Below are positions 30,647 to 42,660 of a DNA stretch of 46,762 nucleotides, piece by piece (the stretch's first letter is position 1; each line of letters begins with the position of its first letter). Source of the stretch: Pseudomonas sp. CM27 (lineage in GTDB: Bacteria > Pseudomonadota > Gammaproteobacteria > Pseudomonadales > Pseudomonadaceae); NCBI RefSeq assembly GCF_013179515.1, contig NZ_JABMCN010000008.1, positions 1 to 46,762 of the forward strand, in the 5' to 3' direction. The notes beneath the pieces were generated by a model. The model ran no database searches, had not been told where the DNA came from, and saw only the letters and a list, made by a program, of their open reading frames with translations. The position numbers and the translations under genes were made by a program.

Positions 30647-33600
30647 TTAGTTACCGCTGGAATTCAGCGCTTCGGTCAGTGCAGCTTCGACCTCACTGGC
30701 GCTCACACGCAGCGGTTTGTCGGCTTCACGGCGACGCTTGCGCTCGCTGTGGTAAGCCAGACCGGTACCGGCCGGGATCAGACGACCCACGACCACGTTC
30801 TCTTTCAGGCCGCGCAGGTAGTCGCGCTTGCCGGTTACAGCCGCTTCGGTCAGTACGCGGGTGGTTTCCTGGAAGGAAGCCGCGGAGATGAACGATTCGG
30901 TCGACAGCGACGCCTTGGTGATACCCAGCAGCACACGGGTGAACTTGGAGATGAACTTGTCATCGCCGGCGAGACGCTCGTTCTCCACCAGTACGTGGGT
31001 CAGTTCCATCTGGTCGCCCTTGATGAAGCTGGAATCACCCGACTCCGAGATCTCGACCTTGCGCAGCATCTGACGCAGGATGGTCTCGATGTGCTTGTCG
31101 TTGATCTTCACGCCTTGCAGACGGTAAACGTCCTGGATCTCGTTGACGATGTACTTCGCCAGCGCGCTCACACCCAGCAAACGCAGGATGTCGTGCGGAT
31201 CGCTCGGGCCGTCGGAGATGACTTCGCCGCGGTTTACCTGTTCGCCTTCGAAGACGTTCAGGTGGCGCCACTTAGGAATCAGCTCTTCGTACGGATCGCT
31301 ACCGTCGGTCGGAGTGATGACCAGACGGCGCTTGCCCTTGGTCTCTTTACCGAACGCGATGGTGCCGCTGACTTCAGCCAGAATCGAGGCTTCTTTCGGA
31401 CGGCGTGCTTCGAACAAGTCGGCAACACGTGGCAGACCACCGGTGATGTCACGGGTTTTCGACGTTTCTTGCGGGATACGCGCAATTACGTCACCAACAC
31501 CGATCTGTGCACCGTCAGCCACACCTACCAAGGCGTTGGCTGGCAGGAAGTACTGAGCAGGTACATCGGTACCTGGCAGGTACAGGTCCTTGCCATTGGC
31601 ATCGACCATCTTGATAGCCGGACGGATTTCCTTGCCTGCGGCAGGGCGATCCTTGACGTCCAGTACTTCAATGTTGGTCAAACCAGTCAATTCGTCAGTC
31701 TGACGCTTGATGGTGATGTTTTCTTCCATGCCCACGAAGGTCACGGTACCTTTCAGCTCGGTAACGATCGGGTGGGTGTGCGGGTCCCACTTGGCGACGA
31801 TGGCGCCAGCTTCGACCTTTTCACCTTCCTTGACCGAAATTACCGCACCGTAAGGCAGCTTGTAACGCTCACGCTCACGACCGAATTCGTCGGCGATGGC
31901 CAACTCGCCCGAACGCGATACGGCAACCAGGTTGCCATCGGCACGTACTACCTGCTTCAGGTTGTGCAGACGAACCATACCGCCGTTCTTCACCTGGACG
32001 CTGTCGGCAGCCGAGGTACGGCTTGCAGCACCACCGATGTGGAACGTACGCATGGTCAGCTGGGTACCCGGCTCACCGATCGACTGGGCAGCGATAACGC
32101 CGACAGCTTCACCGATGTTCACCTGGTGACCGCGAGCCAGGTCACGACCGTAGCACTTGGCGCAGATACCGAAGCGGGTTTCGCAGTTGATCGGCGAACG
32201 CACGATCACTTCGTCGATGCTGTTCAGCTCGATGAATTCGACCCACTGCTCATCAACCAGGGTACCGGCCGGAACGATAACGTCCTCGGTGCCTGGCTTG
32301 AACACGTCACGGGCGATGACACGACCCAGTACACGCTCACCCAGCGGCTCTACAACGTCGCCGCCTTCGATGTGCGGGGTCATCAACAGGCCATGGTCGG
32401 TGCCGCAGTCGATCTCGGTAACCACCAGATCCTGGGCAACGTCTACCAGACGACGAGTCAGGTAACCGGAGTTGGCGGTCTTCAGTGCGGTATCCGCCAG
32501 ACCTTTACGAGCACCGTGAGTCGAGATGAAGTACTGAAGTACGCTCAAGCCTTCACGGAAGTTCGCGGTGATCGGCGTCTCGATGATGGAGCCGTCCGGC
32601 TTGGCCATCAGGCCACGCATACCGGCCAACTGACGGATCTGTGCTGCGGAACCACGGGCACCGGAGTCAGCCATCATGTACATCGAGTTGAAGGACTCTT
32701 GCTCGACTTCTTTGCCTTCGCGGTCGATGACCTTCTCTTTCGAGAGGTTGGCCATCATCGCCTTGGACACTTCGTCGTTCGCCTTCGACCACAAGTCGAT
32801 GACCTTGTTGTACTTCTCGCCCTGGGTTACCAGGCCGGAGGCGTACTGGCTCTCGATTTCCTTCACTTCATCGGTGGCGCTGTTGATGATGCGGGCTTTT
32901 TCATCAGGGATGACGAAGTCATTCACACCGATGGAAACGCCGGAAATGGTCGAGTAGGCAAAGCCGGTGTACATCAGCTGGTCGGCGAAGATAACGGTCT
33001 CTTTCAGACCAACCACGCGGTAGCACTGGTTGATCAGCTTGGAGATCGCCTTTTTCTTCATCGGCTGGTTGACGACATCGTATGGCAGGCCTGCCGGTAC
33101 AACCTGGAACAGCAGCGCACGGCCGACGGTGGTGTCGACGATGCGGGTGTTCTTGGTCGAGGAACCATCACGGTCATTCACGGTTTCGTTGATACGAACC
33201 TTGATTTTCGCGTGCAGGGCAGCTTCGCCGGCGCGGAATACGCGGTCGACTTCCTGCAGGTCGGCGAACACGCGACCTTCGCCCTTGGCGTTGATGGCTT
33301 CACGGGTCATGTAGTACAGACCCAGTACCACGTCCTGCGAAGGAACGATGATTGGCTCACCGTTGGCTGGCGACAGGATGTTGTTGGTCGACATCATCAG
33401 CGCGCGCGCTTCAAGCTGGGCTTCCAGCGTCAGCGGCACGTGAACGGCCATCTGGTCACCGTCGAAGTCGGCGTTGTACGCGGCGCAGACCAGCGGGTGC
33501 AGCTGAATGGCCTTACCTTCGATCAGAACCGGTTCAAAGGCCTGGATACCCAGACGGTGCAGGGTCGGTGCACGGTTGAGCAGCACGGGGTGTTCGCGGA

Positions 33601-34846
33601 TCACCTCGGCGAGCACGTCCCACACCTCTGGCAGCTCGCGCTCGACCATCTTCTTGGCAGCCTTGATGGTGGTCGCCAGACCACGCATTTCCAGCTTGCC
33701 GAAAATGAACGGCTTGAACAGCTCGAGGGCCATCTTCTTCGGCAGACCGCACTGGTGCAGACGCAGGGTCGGGCCTACGGTAATTACCGAACGGCCGGAG
33801 TAATCCACGCGCTTACCGAGCAAGTTCTGACGGAAGCGACCTTGCTTACCTTTGATCATGTCAGCCAGGGACTTCAGCGGACGCTTGTTCGAGCCAGTGA
33901 TGGCGCGACCGCGACGGCCGTTGTCCAGCAGGGCGTCGACCGCTTCCTGCAGCATGCGCTTTTCGTTGCGCACGATGATGTCCGGCGCCGACAGATCGAG
34001 CAGGCGCTTCAGACGGTTGTTACGGTTGATCACCCGACGATACAGGTCGTTCAGGTCGGAGGTCGCGAAGCGGCCACCATCCAGCGGTACCAGCGGACGC
34101 AGGTCCGGCGGCAGCACTGGCAGGACGGTCAGGACCATCCACTCAGGCAGGTTGCCCGAGCCCTGGAAAGCTTCCATCAGCTTCAGGCGCTTGGACAGCT
34201 TCTTGATCTTGGTTTCCGAGTTGGTCTGCGGAATTTCTTCGCGCAGGCGACCAATCTCGTGCTCCAGGTCGATAGCGTGCAGCAGCTCGCGGACAGCTTC
34301 GGCACCCATGCGGGCATCAAAGTCGTCACCGAACTCTTCCAGCGCTTCGAAGTACTGCTCGTCGTTCAGCAGCTGGCCCTTTTCCAGGGTGGTCATGCCC
34401 GGATCGATAACGACGTAGCTCTCGAAGTAGAGCACGCGCTCGATGTCACGCAGGGTCATGTCCATCAGCAGGCCGATACGGGACGGCAGCGACTTCAGGA
34501 ACCAGATGTGAGCAACCGGCGAGGCCAGTTCGATGTGCGCCATGCGCTCACGACGAACCTTGGCCAGGGCAACTTCAACGCCGCACTTCTCGCAGATCAC
34601 GCCGCGGTGCTTGAGGCGCTTGTACTTGCCGCACAGGCACTCGTAGTCCTTGACTGGGCCAAAGATCTTGGCGCAGAACAGGCCGTCACGCTCTGGTTTG
34701 AACGTACGGTAGTTGATGGTTTCCGGCTTCTTGACTTCACCGAACGACCACGAACGGATCATTTCAGGTGACGCCAGACCGATGCGGATGGCGTCGAACT
34801 CTTCGACTTGACCCTGGTTTTTCAGCAAATTCAGTAGGTCTTTCAA
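30647..34846 (-). CDS. rpoC: RNA polymerase subunit beta'
   Basis: 1399 residues (E. coli 1407). Zinc ligands Cys70, Cys72, Cys85 and Cys88 lie near the N-terminus; a second zinc site uses Cys in [10 protein letters not shown] and [14 protein letters not shown]. The catalytic magnesium motif NADFDGD is at 457-463 (Asp459, Asp461, Asp463). The trigger-loop region follows as [31 protein letters not shown]. Intact. 63 bases follow rpoB, so the two large subunits are co-expressed. Confidence 0.98.
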   Translation of the reverse strand: MKDLLNLLKNQGQVEEFDAIRIGLASPEMIRSWSFGEVKKPETINYRTFKPERDGLFCAKIFGPVKDYECLCGKYKRLKHRGVICEKCGVEVALAKVRRERMAHIELASPVAHIWFLKSLPSRIGLLMDMTLRDIERVLYFESYVVIDPGMTTLEKGQLLNDEQYFEALEEFGDDFDARMGAEAVRELLHAIDLEHEIGRLREEIPQTNSETKIKKLSKRLKLMEAFQGSGNLPEWMVLTVLPVLPPDLRPLVPLDGGRFATSDLNDLYRRVINRNNRLKRLLDLSAPDIIVRNEKRMLQEAVDALLDNGRRGRAITGSNKRPLKSLADMIKGKQGRFRQNLLGKRVDYSGRSVITVGPTLRLHQCGLPKKMALELFKPFIFGKLEMRGLATTIKAAKKMVERELPEVWDVLAEVIREHPVLLNRAPTLHRLGIQAFEPVLIEGKAIQLHPLVCAAYNADFDGDQMAVHVPLTLEAQLEARALMMSTNNILSPANGEPIIVPSQDVVLGLYYMTREAINAKGEGRVFADLQEVDRVFRAGEAALHAKIKVRINETVNDRDGSSTKNTRIVDTTVGRALLFQVVPAGLPYDVVNQPMKKKAISKLINQCYRVVGLKETVIFADQLMYTGFAYSTISGVSIGVNDFVIPDEKARIINSATDEVKEIESQYASGLVTQGEKYNKVIDLWSKANDEVSKAMMANLSKEKVIDREGKEVEQESFNSMYMMADSGARGSAAQIRQLAGMRGLMAKPDGSIIETPITANFREGLSVLQYFISTHGARKGLADTALKTANSGYLTRRLVDVAQDLVVTEIDCGTDHGLLMTPHIEGGDVVEPLGERVLGRVIARDVFKPGTEDVIVPAGTLVDEQWVEFIELNSIDEVIVRSPINCETRFGICAKCYGRDLARGHQVNIGEAVGVIAAQSIGEPGTQLTMRTFHIGGAASRTSAADSVQVKNGGMVRLHNLKQVVRADGNLVAVSRSGELAIADEFGRERERYKLPYGAVISVKEGEKVEAGAIVAKWDPHTHPIVTELKGTVTFVGMEENITIKRQTDELTGLTNIEVLDVKDRPAAGKEIRPAIKMVDANGKDLYLPGTDVPAQYFLPANALVGVADGAQIGVGDVIARIPQETSKTRDITGGLPRVADLFEARRPKEASILAEVSGTIAFGKETKGKRRLVITPTDGSDPYEELIPKWRHLNVFEGEQVNRGEVISDGPSDPHDILRLLGVSALAKYIVNEIQDVYRLQGVKINDKHIETILRQMLRKVEISESGDSSFIKGDQMELTHVLVENERLAGDDKFISKFTRVLLGITKASLSTESFISAASFQETTRVLTEAAVTGKRDYLRGLKENVVVGRLIPAGTGLAYHSERKRRREADKPLRVSASEVEAALTEALNSSGN

Positions 34847-34909
34847 GGCCTTTCCTCCTGGCGGAGCAGGGAGTGGGCATTACCGCCCCACTCCCCTTCG
34901 CGTCACGTG

Positions 34910-37900
34910 TTATTCGGTTTCCAGATCGATGTCGATACCGAGCGAACGGATCTCTTTGATCAACACGTTGAAGGACTCGGGCATGCCCGGCTCCATACGG
35001 TGATCGCCATCCACGATGTTCTTGTACATCTTGGTACGGCCGTTCACGTCGTCCGACTTCACTGTGAGCATTTCTTGCAGGGTGTATGCCGCGCCGTATG
35101 CTTCCAGCGCCCACACTTCCATCTCCCCGAAACGCTGACCACCGAACTGCGCCTTACCACCCAGCGGCTGCTGGGTAACCAGGCTGTAGGAACCAGTGGA
35201 ACGCGCGTGCATCTTGTCGTCCACCAAGTGGTTCAGCTTGAGCATGTACATGTAACCAACGGTCACAGGACGCTCGAACTTGTTGCCGGTACGGCCATCG
35301 AACAGCACCATCTGGCCGCTCTCAGGCAGGTCAGCCAGCTTCAGCATGGCCTTGATCTCGCGCTCCTTGGCACCATCGAAGACCGGGGTAGCCATCGGCA
35401 CGCCCTTCTTCAGGTTGTGCGCCAGGGCCAGGATCTCTTCGTCGGTGAACTCGTCGAGGTTTTCCTGACGACCGCCGATCTCGTTGTAGACCTCGGTCAG
35501 GAACACACGCAGCTCAGCGGCTTTGCGCTGCTCTTCGATCATGCGGTCGATCTTCTCGCCCAGACCTTTGGCCGCGAGGCCCAGGTGAGTTTCGAGGATC
35601 TGACCGACGTTCATACGCGAAGGTACGCCCAGCGGGTTCAGCACGACGTCGACCGGAGTACCGTTGGCATCGTGTGGCATGTCTTCAACCGGCATGATTA
35701 CCGATACGACACCCTTGTTACCGTGACGACCGGCCATCTTGTCACCCGGCTGGATGCGACGGCGGATTGCCAGGTAGACCTTGACGATCTTCAGTACGCC
35801 CGGTGCCAGGTCATCGCCCTGCTGCAGCTTGCGCTTCTTGTCTTCGAACTTGTCGTCCAGCAGACGGCGACGATCGACGATGTACTGTTGAGCCTTTTCC
35901 AGCTGCTCGTTCAGTGCATCTTCGGCCATGCGCAGTTTGAACCACTGGCCGTGCTCCAGACCGTCCAGCACTTCGTCAGTGACCACAGTGCCCTTCTTCA
36001 GGCCTGCGCCACCGTCGACCACCTGGCCGTTCAGGGCAGAGCGCAGACGCTCGAAGGTTGCGCCTTCGACGATGCGGAACTCTTCGTTGAGGTCCTTGCG
36101 GATCTCGTCGAGCTGCATCTTCTCGATGGCCAGGGCGCGGCTGTCGCGTTCAACGCCATCACGGGTGAAGACCTGTACGTCGATGACAGTACCTTTGGTG
36201 CCGGTTGGCACGCGCAGGGAGGTGTCCTTAACGTCGCTGGCTTTTTCACCGAAGATCGCACGCAGCAGCTTCTCTTCCGGCGTCAGCTGGGTTTCGCCTT
36301 TTGGCGTGACCTTGCCGACCAGGATGTCGCCCGCGCCTACTTCGGCACCCACGTAGACGATACCGGCTTCGTCCAGCTTGTTCAGTGCGGCTTCACCCAC
36401 GTTCGGGATGTCCGCAGTGATTTCCTCTGGGCCAAGCTTGGTGTCACGCGCCACACAGGTCAGTTCCTGGATGTGGATGGTGGTGAAGCGGTCTTCCTGA
36501 ACCACACGCTCGGACAGGCAGATGGAGTCTTCGAAGTTGAAGCCGTTCCACGCCATGAACGCGATGCGCATGTTCTGGCCCAGTGCCAGTTCACCCATGT
36601 CGGTGGACGGGCCGTCGGCCATGATGTCGCCACGCTGAACCTTGTCACCTTTGCTCACCAGCGGACGCTGGTTGATGCAGGTGTTCTGGTTCGAACGGGT
36701 GTACTTGGTCAGGTTGTAGATATCTACACCTGCTTCACCGGTTTCCACTTCGTCGTCGGCAACGCGAACAACCACACGGCTGGCGTCGACCGAGTCGATC
36801 ACACCACCGCGGCGAGCAACCACGCAGACACCGGAGTCACGGGCAACGTTGCGCTCCATGCCGGTACCTACCAGCGGCTTGTCGGCACGCAGGGTTGGTA
36901 CAGCCTGACGCTGCATGTTCGAACCCATCAACGCACGGTTGGCGTCGTCGTGCTCAAGGAACGGAATCAGCGAAGCTGCGACAGAAACAACCTGCTTCGG
37001 CGAAACGTCCATCAGGGTGACGTCTTCCGGCGCCTTGACGGTGAACTCGTTCAGGTGACGAACAGCTACCAGCTCATCGATCAGCTGCTTCTTCTCGTTC
37101 ATCGCGGCCGAAGCCTGGGCGATGACGTGATCAGCTTCTTCAATGGCCGACAGGAACACGATGTCATCGCTGACCACGCCTTCCTTCACCACGCGGTACG
37201 GGCTTTCCAGGAAGCCGTACTGGTTGGTGCGGGCATAGGCTGCCAGGGAGTTGATCAGACCGATGTTCGGACCTTCAGGGGTCTCGATCGGGCACACGCG
37301 GCCATAGTGGGTCGGGTGTACGTCGCGGACTTCGAAGCCTGCACGCTCACGGGTCAGACCGCCCGGGCCGAGTGCGGAGACGCGGCGCTTGTGGGTGATC
37401 TCGGAGAGCGGGTTGTTCTGGTCCATGAACTGGGACAGCTGGCTCGAACCGAAGAACTCTTTCACCGCCGCCGCAACCGGCTTGGCGTTGATCAGGTCTT
37501 GCGGCATCAGGCCTTCGCTTTCTGCCATCGACAGACGTTCCTTGACCGCGCGCTCAACACGCACCAGGCCAACACGGAACTGGTTCTCGGCCATCTCGCC
37601 GACGCAGCGTACGCGACGGTTACCGAGGTGGTCGATGTCGTCGACGATGCCTTTGCCGTTACGGATATCGACCAGGGTCTTCAGAACCTCGACGATATCT
37701 TCCTTGCTCAGCACGCCCGAACCTTCGATCTCGGTACGACCGATACGACGGTTGAACTTCATGCGGCCGACGGCAGACAGGTCGTAACGCTCGGCGCTGA
37801 AGAACAGGTTGTTGAACAGGGTCTCGGCAGCATCCTTGGTTGGCGGCTCGCCAGGACGCATCATGCGGTAGATTTCGACCAGGGCTTCCAGCTGGTTGCT

Positions 37901-38983
37901 GGTGGTGTCGATCTTCAGCGTGTCGGAGATGAACGGACCGCAATCGATGTCGTTGGTGTACAGGGTCTCGATACGGACGACCTGAGCCTTGGCGATCTTG
38001 ATCAGCAGATCGGTGGTCAGCTCGGTGTTGCACTCGGCCAGGATCTCGCCAGTCGCCGGGTGCACGATCGCCTTGGCGGTAGTGCGGCCCAGGACGTACT
38101 CCATCGGAACGTCCAGCTGCTTGACGCCAGCTTTCTCGATCTGGTTGATGTGGCGCGCGGTGATACGGCGGCCTTGCTCAACGATGACCTTGCCGGTTTC
38201 GTCATGGATGTCCATGACTGCAACTTCACCACGCAGACGCTGCGCCACCAGTTCCAGGCTGAGGCTCTCGCCGGAAATGTGGAAGATGTTGGTGGTGTAG
38301 AAGGTGTTCAGCACTTCTTCAGTGCTGTAACCCAGGGCACGCAGCAGCACCGAGGCCGGCAGTTTGCGGCGACGGTCGATACGCACGAACACGCAGTCTT
38401 TAGGGTCGAACTCGAAGTCCAGCCACGAACCGCGGTAAGGGATGATGCGAGCGGAGTACAGCAGCTTGCCGGAGCTGTGAGTCTTGCCACGGTCGTGGTC
38501 GAAGAACACACCAGGCGAACGGTGCAGCTGGGAAACGATCACACGCTCGGTACCGTTGATTACGAAGGTACCGTTCTCAGTCATCAGGGGGATTTCACCC
38601 ATGTAGACTTCTTGCTCTTTGATGTCCTTGATCGCTTTGTTCGACGATTCCTTGTCGAAGATGATCAGGCGCACCTTGACCCGCAGTGGAACCGCGAAGG
38701 TCACGCCACGCAGGACACATTCCTTCACATCGAAGGCGGGTTCGCCCAGGCGATAGCCTACGTACTCCAAGGCAGCATTGCCGGAGTAGCTGATGATCGG
38801 GAATACCGATTTGAAGGCCGCGTGCAGGCCGACGTCGCGGAAGTGATCCTTGGATGCTCCCGCTTGCAGGAATTCGCGATACGAATCCAGCTGGATGGCC
38901 AGGAGGTAAGGCACATCCATAACGTCCGGCAACTTGCTAAAGTCCTTGCGGATACGTTTTTTCTCAGTGTATGAGTAAGCCAT
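34910..38983 (-). CDS. rpoB: RNA polymerase subunit beta
   Basis: 1357 residues (E. coli 1342). The rifampicin-binding region runs from about 512 to 540 ([23 protein letters not shown]); Asp521, His531 and Ser536, equivalent to E. coli D516, H526 and S531, are wild type. [29 protein letters not shown] and the C-terminal [24 protein letters not shown] segment are the usual conserved regions. It follows rplL after a 220-base spacer rich in hairpins. Confidence 0.98.
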   Translation of the reverse strand: MAYSYTEKKRIRKDFSKLPDVMDVPYLLAIQLDSYREFLQAGASKDHFRDVGLHAAFKSVFPIISYSGNAALEYVGYRLGEPAFDVKECVLRGVTFAVPLRVKVRLIIFDKESSNKAIKDIKEQEVYMGEIPLMTENGTFVINGTERVIVSQLHRSPGVFFDHDRGKTHSSGKLLYSARIIPYRGSWLDFEFDPKDCVFVRIDRRRKLPASVLLRALGYSTEEVLNTFYTTNIFHISGESLSLELVAQRLRGEVAVMDIHDETGKVIVEQGRRITARHINQIEKAGVKQLDVPMEYVLGRTTAKAIVHPATGEILAECNTELTTDLLIKIAKAQVVRIETLYTNDIDCGPFISDTLKIDTTSNQLEALVEIYRMMRPGEPPTKDAAETLFNNLFFSAERYDLSAVGRMKFNRRIGRTEIEGSGVLSKEDIVEVLKTLVDIRNGKGIVDDIDHLGNRRVRCVGEMAENQFRVGLVRVERAVKERLSMAESEGLMPQDLINAKPVAAAVKEFFGSSQLSQFMDQNNPLSEITHKRRVSALGPGGLTRERAGFEVRDVHPTHYGRVCPIETPEGPNIGLINSLAAYARTNQYGFLESPYRVVKEGVVSDDIVFLSAIEEADHVIAQASAAMNEKKQLIDELVAVRHLNEFTVKAPEDVTLMDVSPKQVVSVAASLIPFLEHDDANRALMGSNMQRQAVPTLRADKPLVGTGMERNVARDSGVCVVARRGGVIDSVDASRVVVRVADDEVETGEAGVDIYNLTKYTRSNQNTCINQRPLVSKGDKVQRGDIMADGPSTDMGELALGQNMRIAFMAWNGFNFEDSICLSERVVQEDRFTTIHIQELTCVARDTKLGPEEITADIPNVGEAALNKLDEAGIVYVGAEVGAGDILVGKVTPKGETQLTPEEKLLRAIFGEKASDVKDTSLRVPTGTKGTVIDVQVFTRDGVERDSRALAIEKMQLDEIRKDLNEEFRIVEGATFERLRSALNGQVVDGGAGLKKGTVVTDEVLDGLEHGQWFKLRMAEDALNEQLEKAQQYIVDRRRLLDDKFEDKKRKLQQGDDLAPGVLKIVKVYLAIRRRIQPGDKMAGRHGNKGVVSVIMPVEDMPHDANGTPVDVVLNPLGVPSRMNVGQILETHLGLAAKGLGEKIDRMIEEQRKAAELRVFLTEVYNEIGGRQENLDEFTDEEILALAHNLKKGVPMATPVFDGAKEREIKAMLKLADLPESGQMVLFDGRTGNKFERPVTVGYMYMLKLNHLVDDKMHARSTGSYSLVTQQPLGGKAQFGGQRFGEMEVWALEAYGAAYTLQEMLTVKSDDVNGRTKMYKNIVDGDHRMEPGMPESFNVLIKEIRSLGIDIDLETE

Positions 38984-39203
38984 CAGCGTTCCCCAGCTTG
39001 GTCACCTGCTTGTTTGGCTTCTCCCGACGGGAGCAGCCAGAAAATCGTGCAAACCCCTTGGTTTGCGCCACCCACATGGGTGTCTTGCAGCTTGTTATCG
39101 GGGCCGGCCTGACCGGCCACCAATAACGGAAAAAGGCCGGTGGCATAAGCCACCAGCCATCAGCCCTTTGCTCAACGCTCAGGCTGGCATCGCAAGGTCG
39201 AGA
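38984..39203 (-). promoter_or_regulatory. rplL-rpoB spacer with five successive hairpins
   Basis: Within 220 non-coding bases lie five inverted repeats: 39139-39154 (GGTGGC/GCCACC), 39102-39118 (GGCCGG/CCGGCC), 39069-39082 (CACCCA/TGGGTG), 39049-39066 (GCAAACC/GGTTTGC) and 39021-39033 (CTCCCG/CGGGAG). The first in transcription order is followed by TTTTT and resembles a rho-independent terminator. In E. coli the same gap holds a partial terminator and an RNase III site that set the ratio of ribosomal protein to polymerase; a similar role is inferred here. Confidence 0.7.
39132..39157 (-). terminator. rplL-rpoB attenuator candidate
   Basis: On the minus strand GGCTGGTGGC-TTAT-GCCACCGGCC forms a stem with one mismatch and is followed directly by TTTTT. 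As rpoBC lie downstream with no other evident promoter, termination must be partial. Confidence 0.65.
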
Positions 39204-39569
39204 TTACTTCAGCTCGACTTTAGCGCCTGCTTCTTCCAGCTTCTTCTTGGCGTCTTCAGCGGCTTCTTTCGAAACGCCTTCAGCTACGACCTGAGGAGCG
39301 CCGTCGACTTTCTCTTTGGCTTCTTTCAGGCCCAGACCGGTCAGTTCGCGAACGGCTTTAATCACGTTCACTTTCTTCTCGCCAGCTTCCAGCAGAACAA
39401 CGTTGAACTCGGTCTGCTCTTCAACAACGGCAGCAGCAGCAGCTGGGCCAGCAGCGGCAACAGCAGCGGTCACGCCGAAGGTTTCTTCCATAGCTTTGAT
39501 CAGCTCAACAACTTCCAGAACGGTTTTCTGGCCGATTGCTTCGATGATTTGTTCGTTAGTCAGGGACAT
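39204..39569 (-). CDS. rplL: 50S ribosomal protein L7/L12
   Basis: 121 residues. The N-terminal dimerisation domain is followed by the flexible alanine-rich hinge ([19 protein letters not shown] at about 37-55) and the C-terminal factor-binding domain ([27 protein letters not shown]). Multiple copies form the stalk that recruits EF-Tu, EF-G and IF2. 78 bases follow rplJ. Confidence 0.98.
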   Translation of the reverse strand: MSLTNEQIIEAIGQKTVLEVVELIKAMEETFGVTAAVAAAGPAAAAAVVEEQTEFNVVLLEAGEKKVNVIKAVRELTGLGLKEAKEKVDGAPQVVAEGVSKEAAEDAKKKLEEAGAKVELK

Positions 39570-39647
39570 GACTTAAATCCTGTATTGGGGTGACAGCCTA
39601 CGCAGCCATCAAATTAAACATATGATTTTGAAAGATTTTACGCTGCC

Positions 39648-40148
39648 TTAGGCAGCAGCAGCTTCTTTCTGGTCGCGAACGGCCGCCAGAGTACGAGCCA
39701 GCTTGCTGGTGGCGCCTTGAATCACGCTCATCAGACGTGCGATAGCTTCGTCACGGGTCGGCAAGGTAGCCAGTACATCGATCTGGTTGGCGGCAATGAA
39801 ATTGCCGTCAAACGCAGCTGCCTTGATCTCGAACTTGTCGTGACCCTTGGCGAACTCTTTGAACAGACGAGCAGCAGCGCCCGGATGTTCGTTGGAGAAA
39901 GCAATCAGGGTCGGGCCTTTGAACGCGTCGTTGAGGATCGAAAATTCGGTGCCTTCAACAGCGCGCTTGAGCAGGGTGTTACGTACGACACGTACGTATA
40001 CGCCAGCTTCGCGAGCCTCTTTACGGAGTCCGGTCATTGCGCTTACAGTCACACCACGGGCATCAGCCACGACAGCGGACAGAGCGACTTTGGCAGCCTC
40101 GTTGACTTCAGCGACGATGGCCTTCTTGTCTTCGAGTTTAATTGCCAC
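39648..40148 (-). CDS. rplJ: 50S ribosomal protein L10
   Basis: 166 residues from a GTG start at 40148, giving (M)[25 protein letters not shown] lies 8-13 bases upstream. A longer in-frame reading from 40268 would begin in the structured leader and is not L10-like. L10 anchors L7/L12 to the 50S stalk base, and in E. coli the L10-L12 complex represses its own translation at the leader. Confidence 0.96.
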   Translation of the reverse strand: MAIKLEDKKAIVAEVNEAAKVALSAVVADARGVTVSAMTGLRKEAREAGVYVRVVRNTLLKRAVEGTEFSILNDAFKGPTLIAFSNEHPGAAARLFKEFAKGHDKFEIKAAAFDGNFIAANQIDVLATLPTRDEAIARLMSVIQGATSKLARTLAAVRDQKEAAAA

Positions 40149-40345
40149 GGGTTTACTCCTGGTTTTTACCGTTTCATCTGGCCGAAGCCGGATGTCGTTT
40201 TGGTGTCTGATTCGCGAACGAATCGGGAGCACCATCTGCGTGGGCTGGTATTTTAAGGCTTGCGCCACCTACGGTCTTGGATAGCCCCCGCCAGGCAGGG
40301 ACCCCAATTTTTGCTGGCGGCGCGACAGGTCGCGCCGCCATGTTC
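40149..40345 (-). promoter_or_regulatory. rplJ leader, candidate L10-L12 autoregulatory RNA
   Basis: 197 bases between rplA and rplJ. Right after the rplA stop a GC-rich perfect hairpin lies at 40316-40339 (11-bp arms, 2-base centre), without a T-run. Further down, GATTCG/CGAATC arms at 40209-40214 and 40219-40224 close a UUCG-type loop in the RNA, enclosed by TGGTG/CACCA at 40201-40205 and 40230-40234. The position matches the known L10 leader of proteobacteria. I saw no clear promoter. Confidence 0.6.
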
Positions 40346-41041
40346 TTACACGTCCAGCGAGCTCTGATCGATGACCAGACCTGGGCCCATGGTGGTGCTC
40401 AGGGTAACGCGCTTGACGTAGATACCTTTCGAGGAAGCAGGCTTGATACGCTTCAGATCAGCGATCAGGGCTTCAACGTTTTCCTTCAGCTTGCCAGCTT
40501 CAAAGCCGATCTTGCCAACGGAGGTATGGATGATACCGTTCTTGTCGGTACGGTAGCGAACCTGACCAGCCTTGGCGTTTTTCACGGCAGTGGCTACGTC
40601 TGGGCTAACGGTACCAACTTTCGGGTTAGGCATCAGGCCGCGAGGACCCAGAACCTGACCCAGCTGACCTACAACGCGCATGGCATCAGGCGATGCGATG
40701 ACGACGTCATAGTTCAGGTCGCCGGCTTTCATTTCGGCAGCCAGATCGTCCATACCTACACGGTCAGCGCCGGCAGCCAGAGCGGCCTCGGCAGCTGGAC
40801 CCTGGGTGAAGACAGCAACGCGAACGGTCTTGCCAGTGCCGTGTGGCAGCACAGTAGCGCTACGTACGACCTGGTCGGATTTACGCGGGTCAACACCGAG
40901 GTTAACGGCGATGTCGTAGGACTCTACGAATTTGGCAGCCGGCAGCGAAGCCAGCAGAGTTGCCGCTTCTTCGAAGTTGTAGGCCTTGCCTGCTTCGATT
41001 TTCTCGGCGATTGCCTTTTGACGCTTGGTCAGCTTAGCCAT
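40346..41041 (-). CDS. rplA: 50S ribosomal protein L1
   Basis: 231 residues. [26 protein letters not shown] opening and the central [25 protein letters not shown] signature. L1 forms the mobile stalk that releases E-site tRNA; in E. coli it represses the rplKA mRNA. Its ATG overlaps the rplK stop codon by one base (TAATG). Confidence 0.97.
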   Translation of the reverse strand: MAKLTKRQKAIAEKIEAGKAYNFEEAATLLASLPAAKFVESYDIAVNLGVDPRKSDQVVRSATVLPHGTGKTVRVAVFTQGPAAEAALAAGADRVGMDDLAAEMKAGDLNYDVVIASPDAMRVVGQLGQVLGPRGLMPNPKVGTVSPDVATAVKNAKAGQVRYRTDKNGIIHTSVGKIGFEAGKLKENVEALIADLKRIKPASSKGIYVKRVTLSTTMGPGLVIDQSSLDV

Positions 41042-41472
41042 TACACACCCTCCACGTTCAGGCCCATGCTGCGGGCAGAGCCAGCGATGGTGCGTACAGC
41101 AGCGTCCAGGTCAGCGGCAGTCAGATCAGCCTGTTTGGCCTTGGCGATATCTTCCAGCTGAGCACGGGTCACGGTACCGACTTTAACGGTGTTCGGACGA
41201 GCCGAACCACTGGTCAGGCCAGCAGCTTTCTTCAGCAGAACCGAGGCAGGGGTGCTCTTGGTCTCGAAGGTGAAGCTACGGTCGCTGTAGACAGTGATGA
41301 TCACAGGAGTCGGCAGGCCGGCTTCTTGACCCTGAGTACGGGCGTTGAAGGCCTTGCAGAATTCCATGATGTTCACACCGTGTTGACCCAGTGCTGGACC
41401 AACGGGTGGGCTTGGGTTGGCCTGGCCGGCCTTAACTTGCAGCTTGATGTAAGCCTGAATCTTCTTAGCCAT
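41041..41472 (-). CDS. rplK: 50S ribosomal protein L11
   Basis: 143 residues. [38 protein letters not shown] opening: the N-terminal domain with the thiostrepton-contacting prolines. L11 belongs to the GTPase-associated centre and is needed for RelA activation. First gene of the rplKAJL-rpoBC cluster. The 75 bases between the nusG terminator and its ATG should hold a promoter, but I found no convincing sigma-70 match. Confidence 0.97.
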   Translation of the reverse strand: MAKKIQAYIKLQVKAGQANPSPPVGPALGQHGVNIMEFCKAFNARTQGQEAGLPTPVIITVYSDRSFTFETKSTPASVLLKKAAGLTSGSARPNTVKVGTVTRAQLEDIAKAKQADLTAADLDAAVRTIAGSARSMGLNVEGV

Positions 41473-41547
41473 GAGCTACTCCAAAATCGGGTACGAACGC
41501 CTGATGGCTCCCCGGATGACTTGCGTTTTATCCCAGTGACGACAAAA

Positions 41548-41572
41548 CCCCGCAGCACACAGGGCTGCGGGG
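41548..41572 (-). terminator. Terminator after nusG
   Basis: Perfect 9-bp arms CCCCGCAGC (41548-41556) and GCTGCGGGG (41564-41572) with a 7-base loop, followed on the minus strand by TTTTG. It begins 20 bases after the nusG stop codon and separates secE-nusG from rplK. Confidence 0.88.
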
Positions 41573-41591
41573 TATGGGATGCTTCGTCCGC

Positions 41592-42125
41592 CTAGACCTT
41601 TTCGACCTGGCTGAACTCGAGCTCCACCGGAGTAGAGCGACCGAAAATGAGCACCGCAACCTGCAGGCGGCTCTTTTCGTAGTTAACCTCTTCGACACTA
41701 CCGTTGAAGTCAGCGAACGGACCGTCAACGACTCGAACCACTTCACCTGGTTCGAACAGCGTCTTGGGCTTCGGCTTGTCGCTACCGTCGGCAACGCGAC
41801 GCAGGATAGCCTCGGCTTCTTTATCGGTGATTGGCGCAGGCTTGTCTGCAGTACCACCAATAAAGCCCATCACACGAGGGGTATCCTTGACCAAGTGCCA
41901 AGTCCCTTCGTTCATCTCCATCTGGACCAGTACATAGCCAGGGAAGAATTTACGCTCACTTTTGCGCTTCTGGCCGTTGCGCATTTCGACGACTTCCTCG
42001 GTCGGAACCAAGATCTCGCCGAAACCGTCTTCCATGCCAGCCAGCTTGACGCGCTCAATCAGGGAGCGCATTACATGCTTCTCGTAACCCGAGTAAGCAT
42101 GCACAACATACCAACGCTTAGCCAC
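41592..42125 (-). CDS. nusG: Transcription elongation/antitermination factor NusG
   Basis: 177 residues. The NGN domain opens [22 protein letters not shown] and the C-terminal KOW domain is [25 protein letters not shown] at about 125-150. NusG binds beta' to reduce pausing, and links to S10 or Rho through KOW. Nine bases follow secE. Confidence 0.98.
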   Translation of the reverse strand: MAKRWYVVHAYSGYEKHVMRSLIERVKLAGMEDGFGEILVPTEEVVEMRNGQKRKSERKFFPGYVLVQMEMNEGTWHLVKDTPRVMGFIGGTADKPAPITDKEAEAILRRVADGSDKPKPKTLFEPGEVVRVVDGPFADFNGSVEEVNYEKSRLQVAVLIFGRSTPVELEFSQVEKV

Positions 42126-42134
42126 GGGACACCT

Positions 42135-42503
42135 TTAGCCAACGATCAGGGAGACCGCCCAGCCGAGCAGGGAATCGAGACCCCACAACAGCAGTGCCAT
42201 AACCAGCACGACAGCCACGACAATCAGCGTGGTCTGGGTGGTTTCCTGGCGGGTCGGCCACACGACTTTACGGATCTCGGTACGAGCTTCCTTCGCCAAC
42301 GTAAAGAACGACTTGCCCTTCGCAGTCTGCAGAGCTACAAAGCCCGCGACAGCGGCCAGGACGAGAAGTGCGAGAACGCGGTACAGGATAGGAGAGGCGG
42401 AGTAGTATTGATTACCCACTACACCAACAACCACCAAAGCCACTACAGCCAGCCACTTGAACAGATCAAAACGCGATTCTTGGGCTTCAGTTTTGGGGGT
42501 CAT
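42135..42503 (-). CDS. secE: Protein translocase subunit SecE
   Basis: 122 residues with three hydrophobic segments, the long form found in enterobacteria and pseudomonads. The conserved amphipathic region KEARTEIRKVVWPTRQETTQTTLIV precedes the last helix and clamps SecY. It is transcribed after tRNA-Trp and before nusG. Confidence 0.96.
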   Translation of the reverse strand: MTPKTEAQESRFDLFKWLAVVALVVVGVVGNQYYSASPILYRVLALLVLAAVAGFVALQTAKGKSFFTLAKEARTEIRKVVWPTRQETTQTTLIVVAVVLVMALLLWGLDSLLGWAVSLIVG

Positions 42504-42547
42504 CGAGGAGGATCCTGTAAGAAGAAAGCCATCACACCGAGGTGAAA

Positions 42548-42623
42548 TGGCAGGTCAGGAGGGAATCGAACCCCCAACCTACGGTTTTGGAGACCGTCGC
42601 TCTGCCAATTGAGCTACTGACCT
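42548..42623 (-). tRNA. tRNA-Trp (CCA)
   Basis: A 76-base cloverleaf including the encoded CCA end. The acceptor stem AGGTCAG pairs with CTGACCT, the anticodon loop reads CTCCAAA (anticodon CCA), and the T-arm contains GGTTCGATTCC. It lies between tufB and secE and is probably co-transcribed with secE-nusG. Confidence 0.97.
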
Positions 42624-42634
42624 GTAACGCTGTA

Positions 42635-42660
42635 TCAGGCCGGCCATTATACCGGCCTGA
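42635..42660. repeat. Palindrome flanking the tRNA-Trp -10 element
   Basis: Perfect 9-bp arms TCAGGCCGG (42635-42643) and CCGGCCTGA (42652-42660). The 8-base centre contains TATAAT on the minus strand. No T-run follows, so it is not an obvious tufB terminator. Confidence 0.8.

Noticed and set aside
37340-37460. Rifampicin-resistance substitution in rpoB
   Set aside because: Asp521, His531 and Ser536 are all wild type.
34907-38974. Open frame of 1355 codons on the plus strand, fully antisense to rpoB (similar ones lie opposite rpoC, fusA and tuf)
   Set aside because: The forward genes avoid TTA, CTA and TCA codons, which leaves the in-register antisense frame free of stops. The antisense translations resemble no known family and lack domain structure.
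41473-41547. Promoter for rplK
   Set aside because: TTGTCG and GATAAA are present but only 7 bases apart; no pair with proper spacing was seen.
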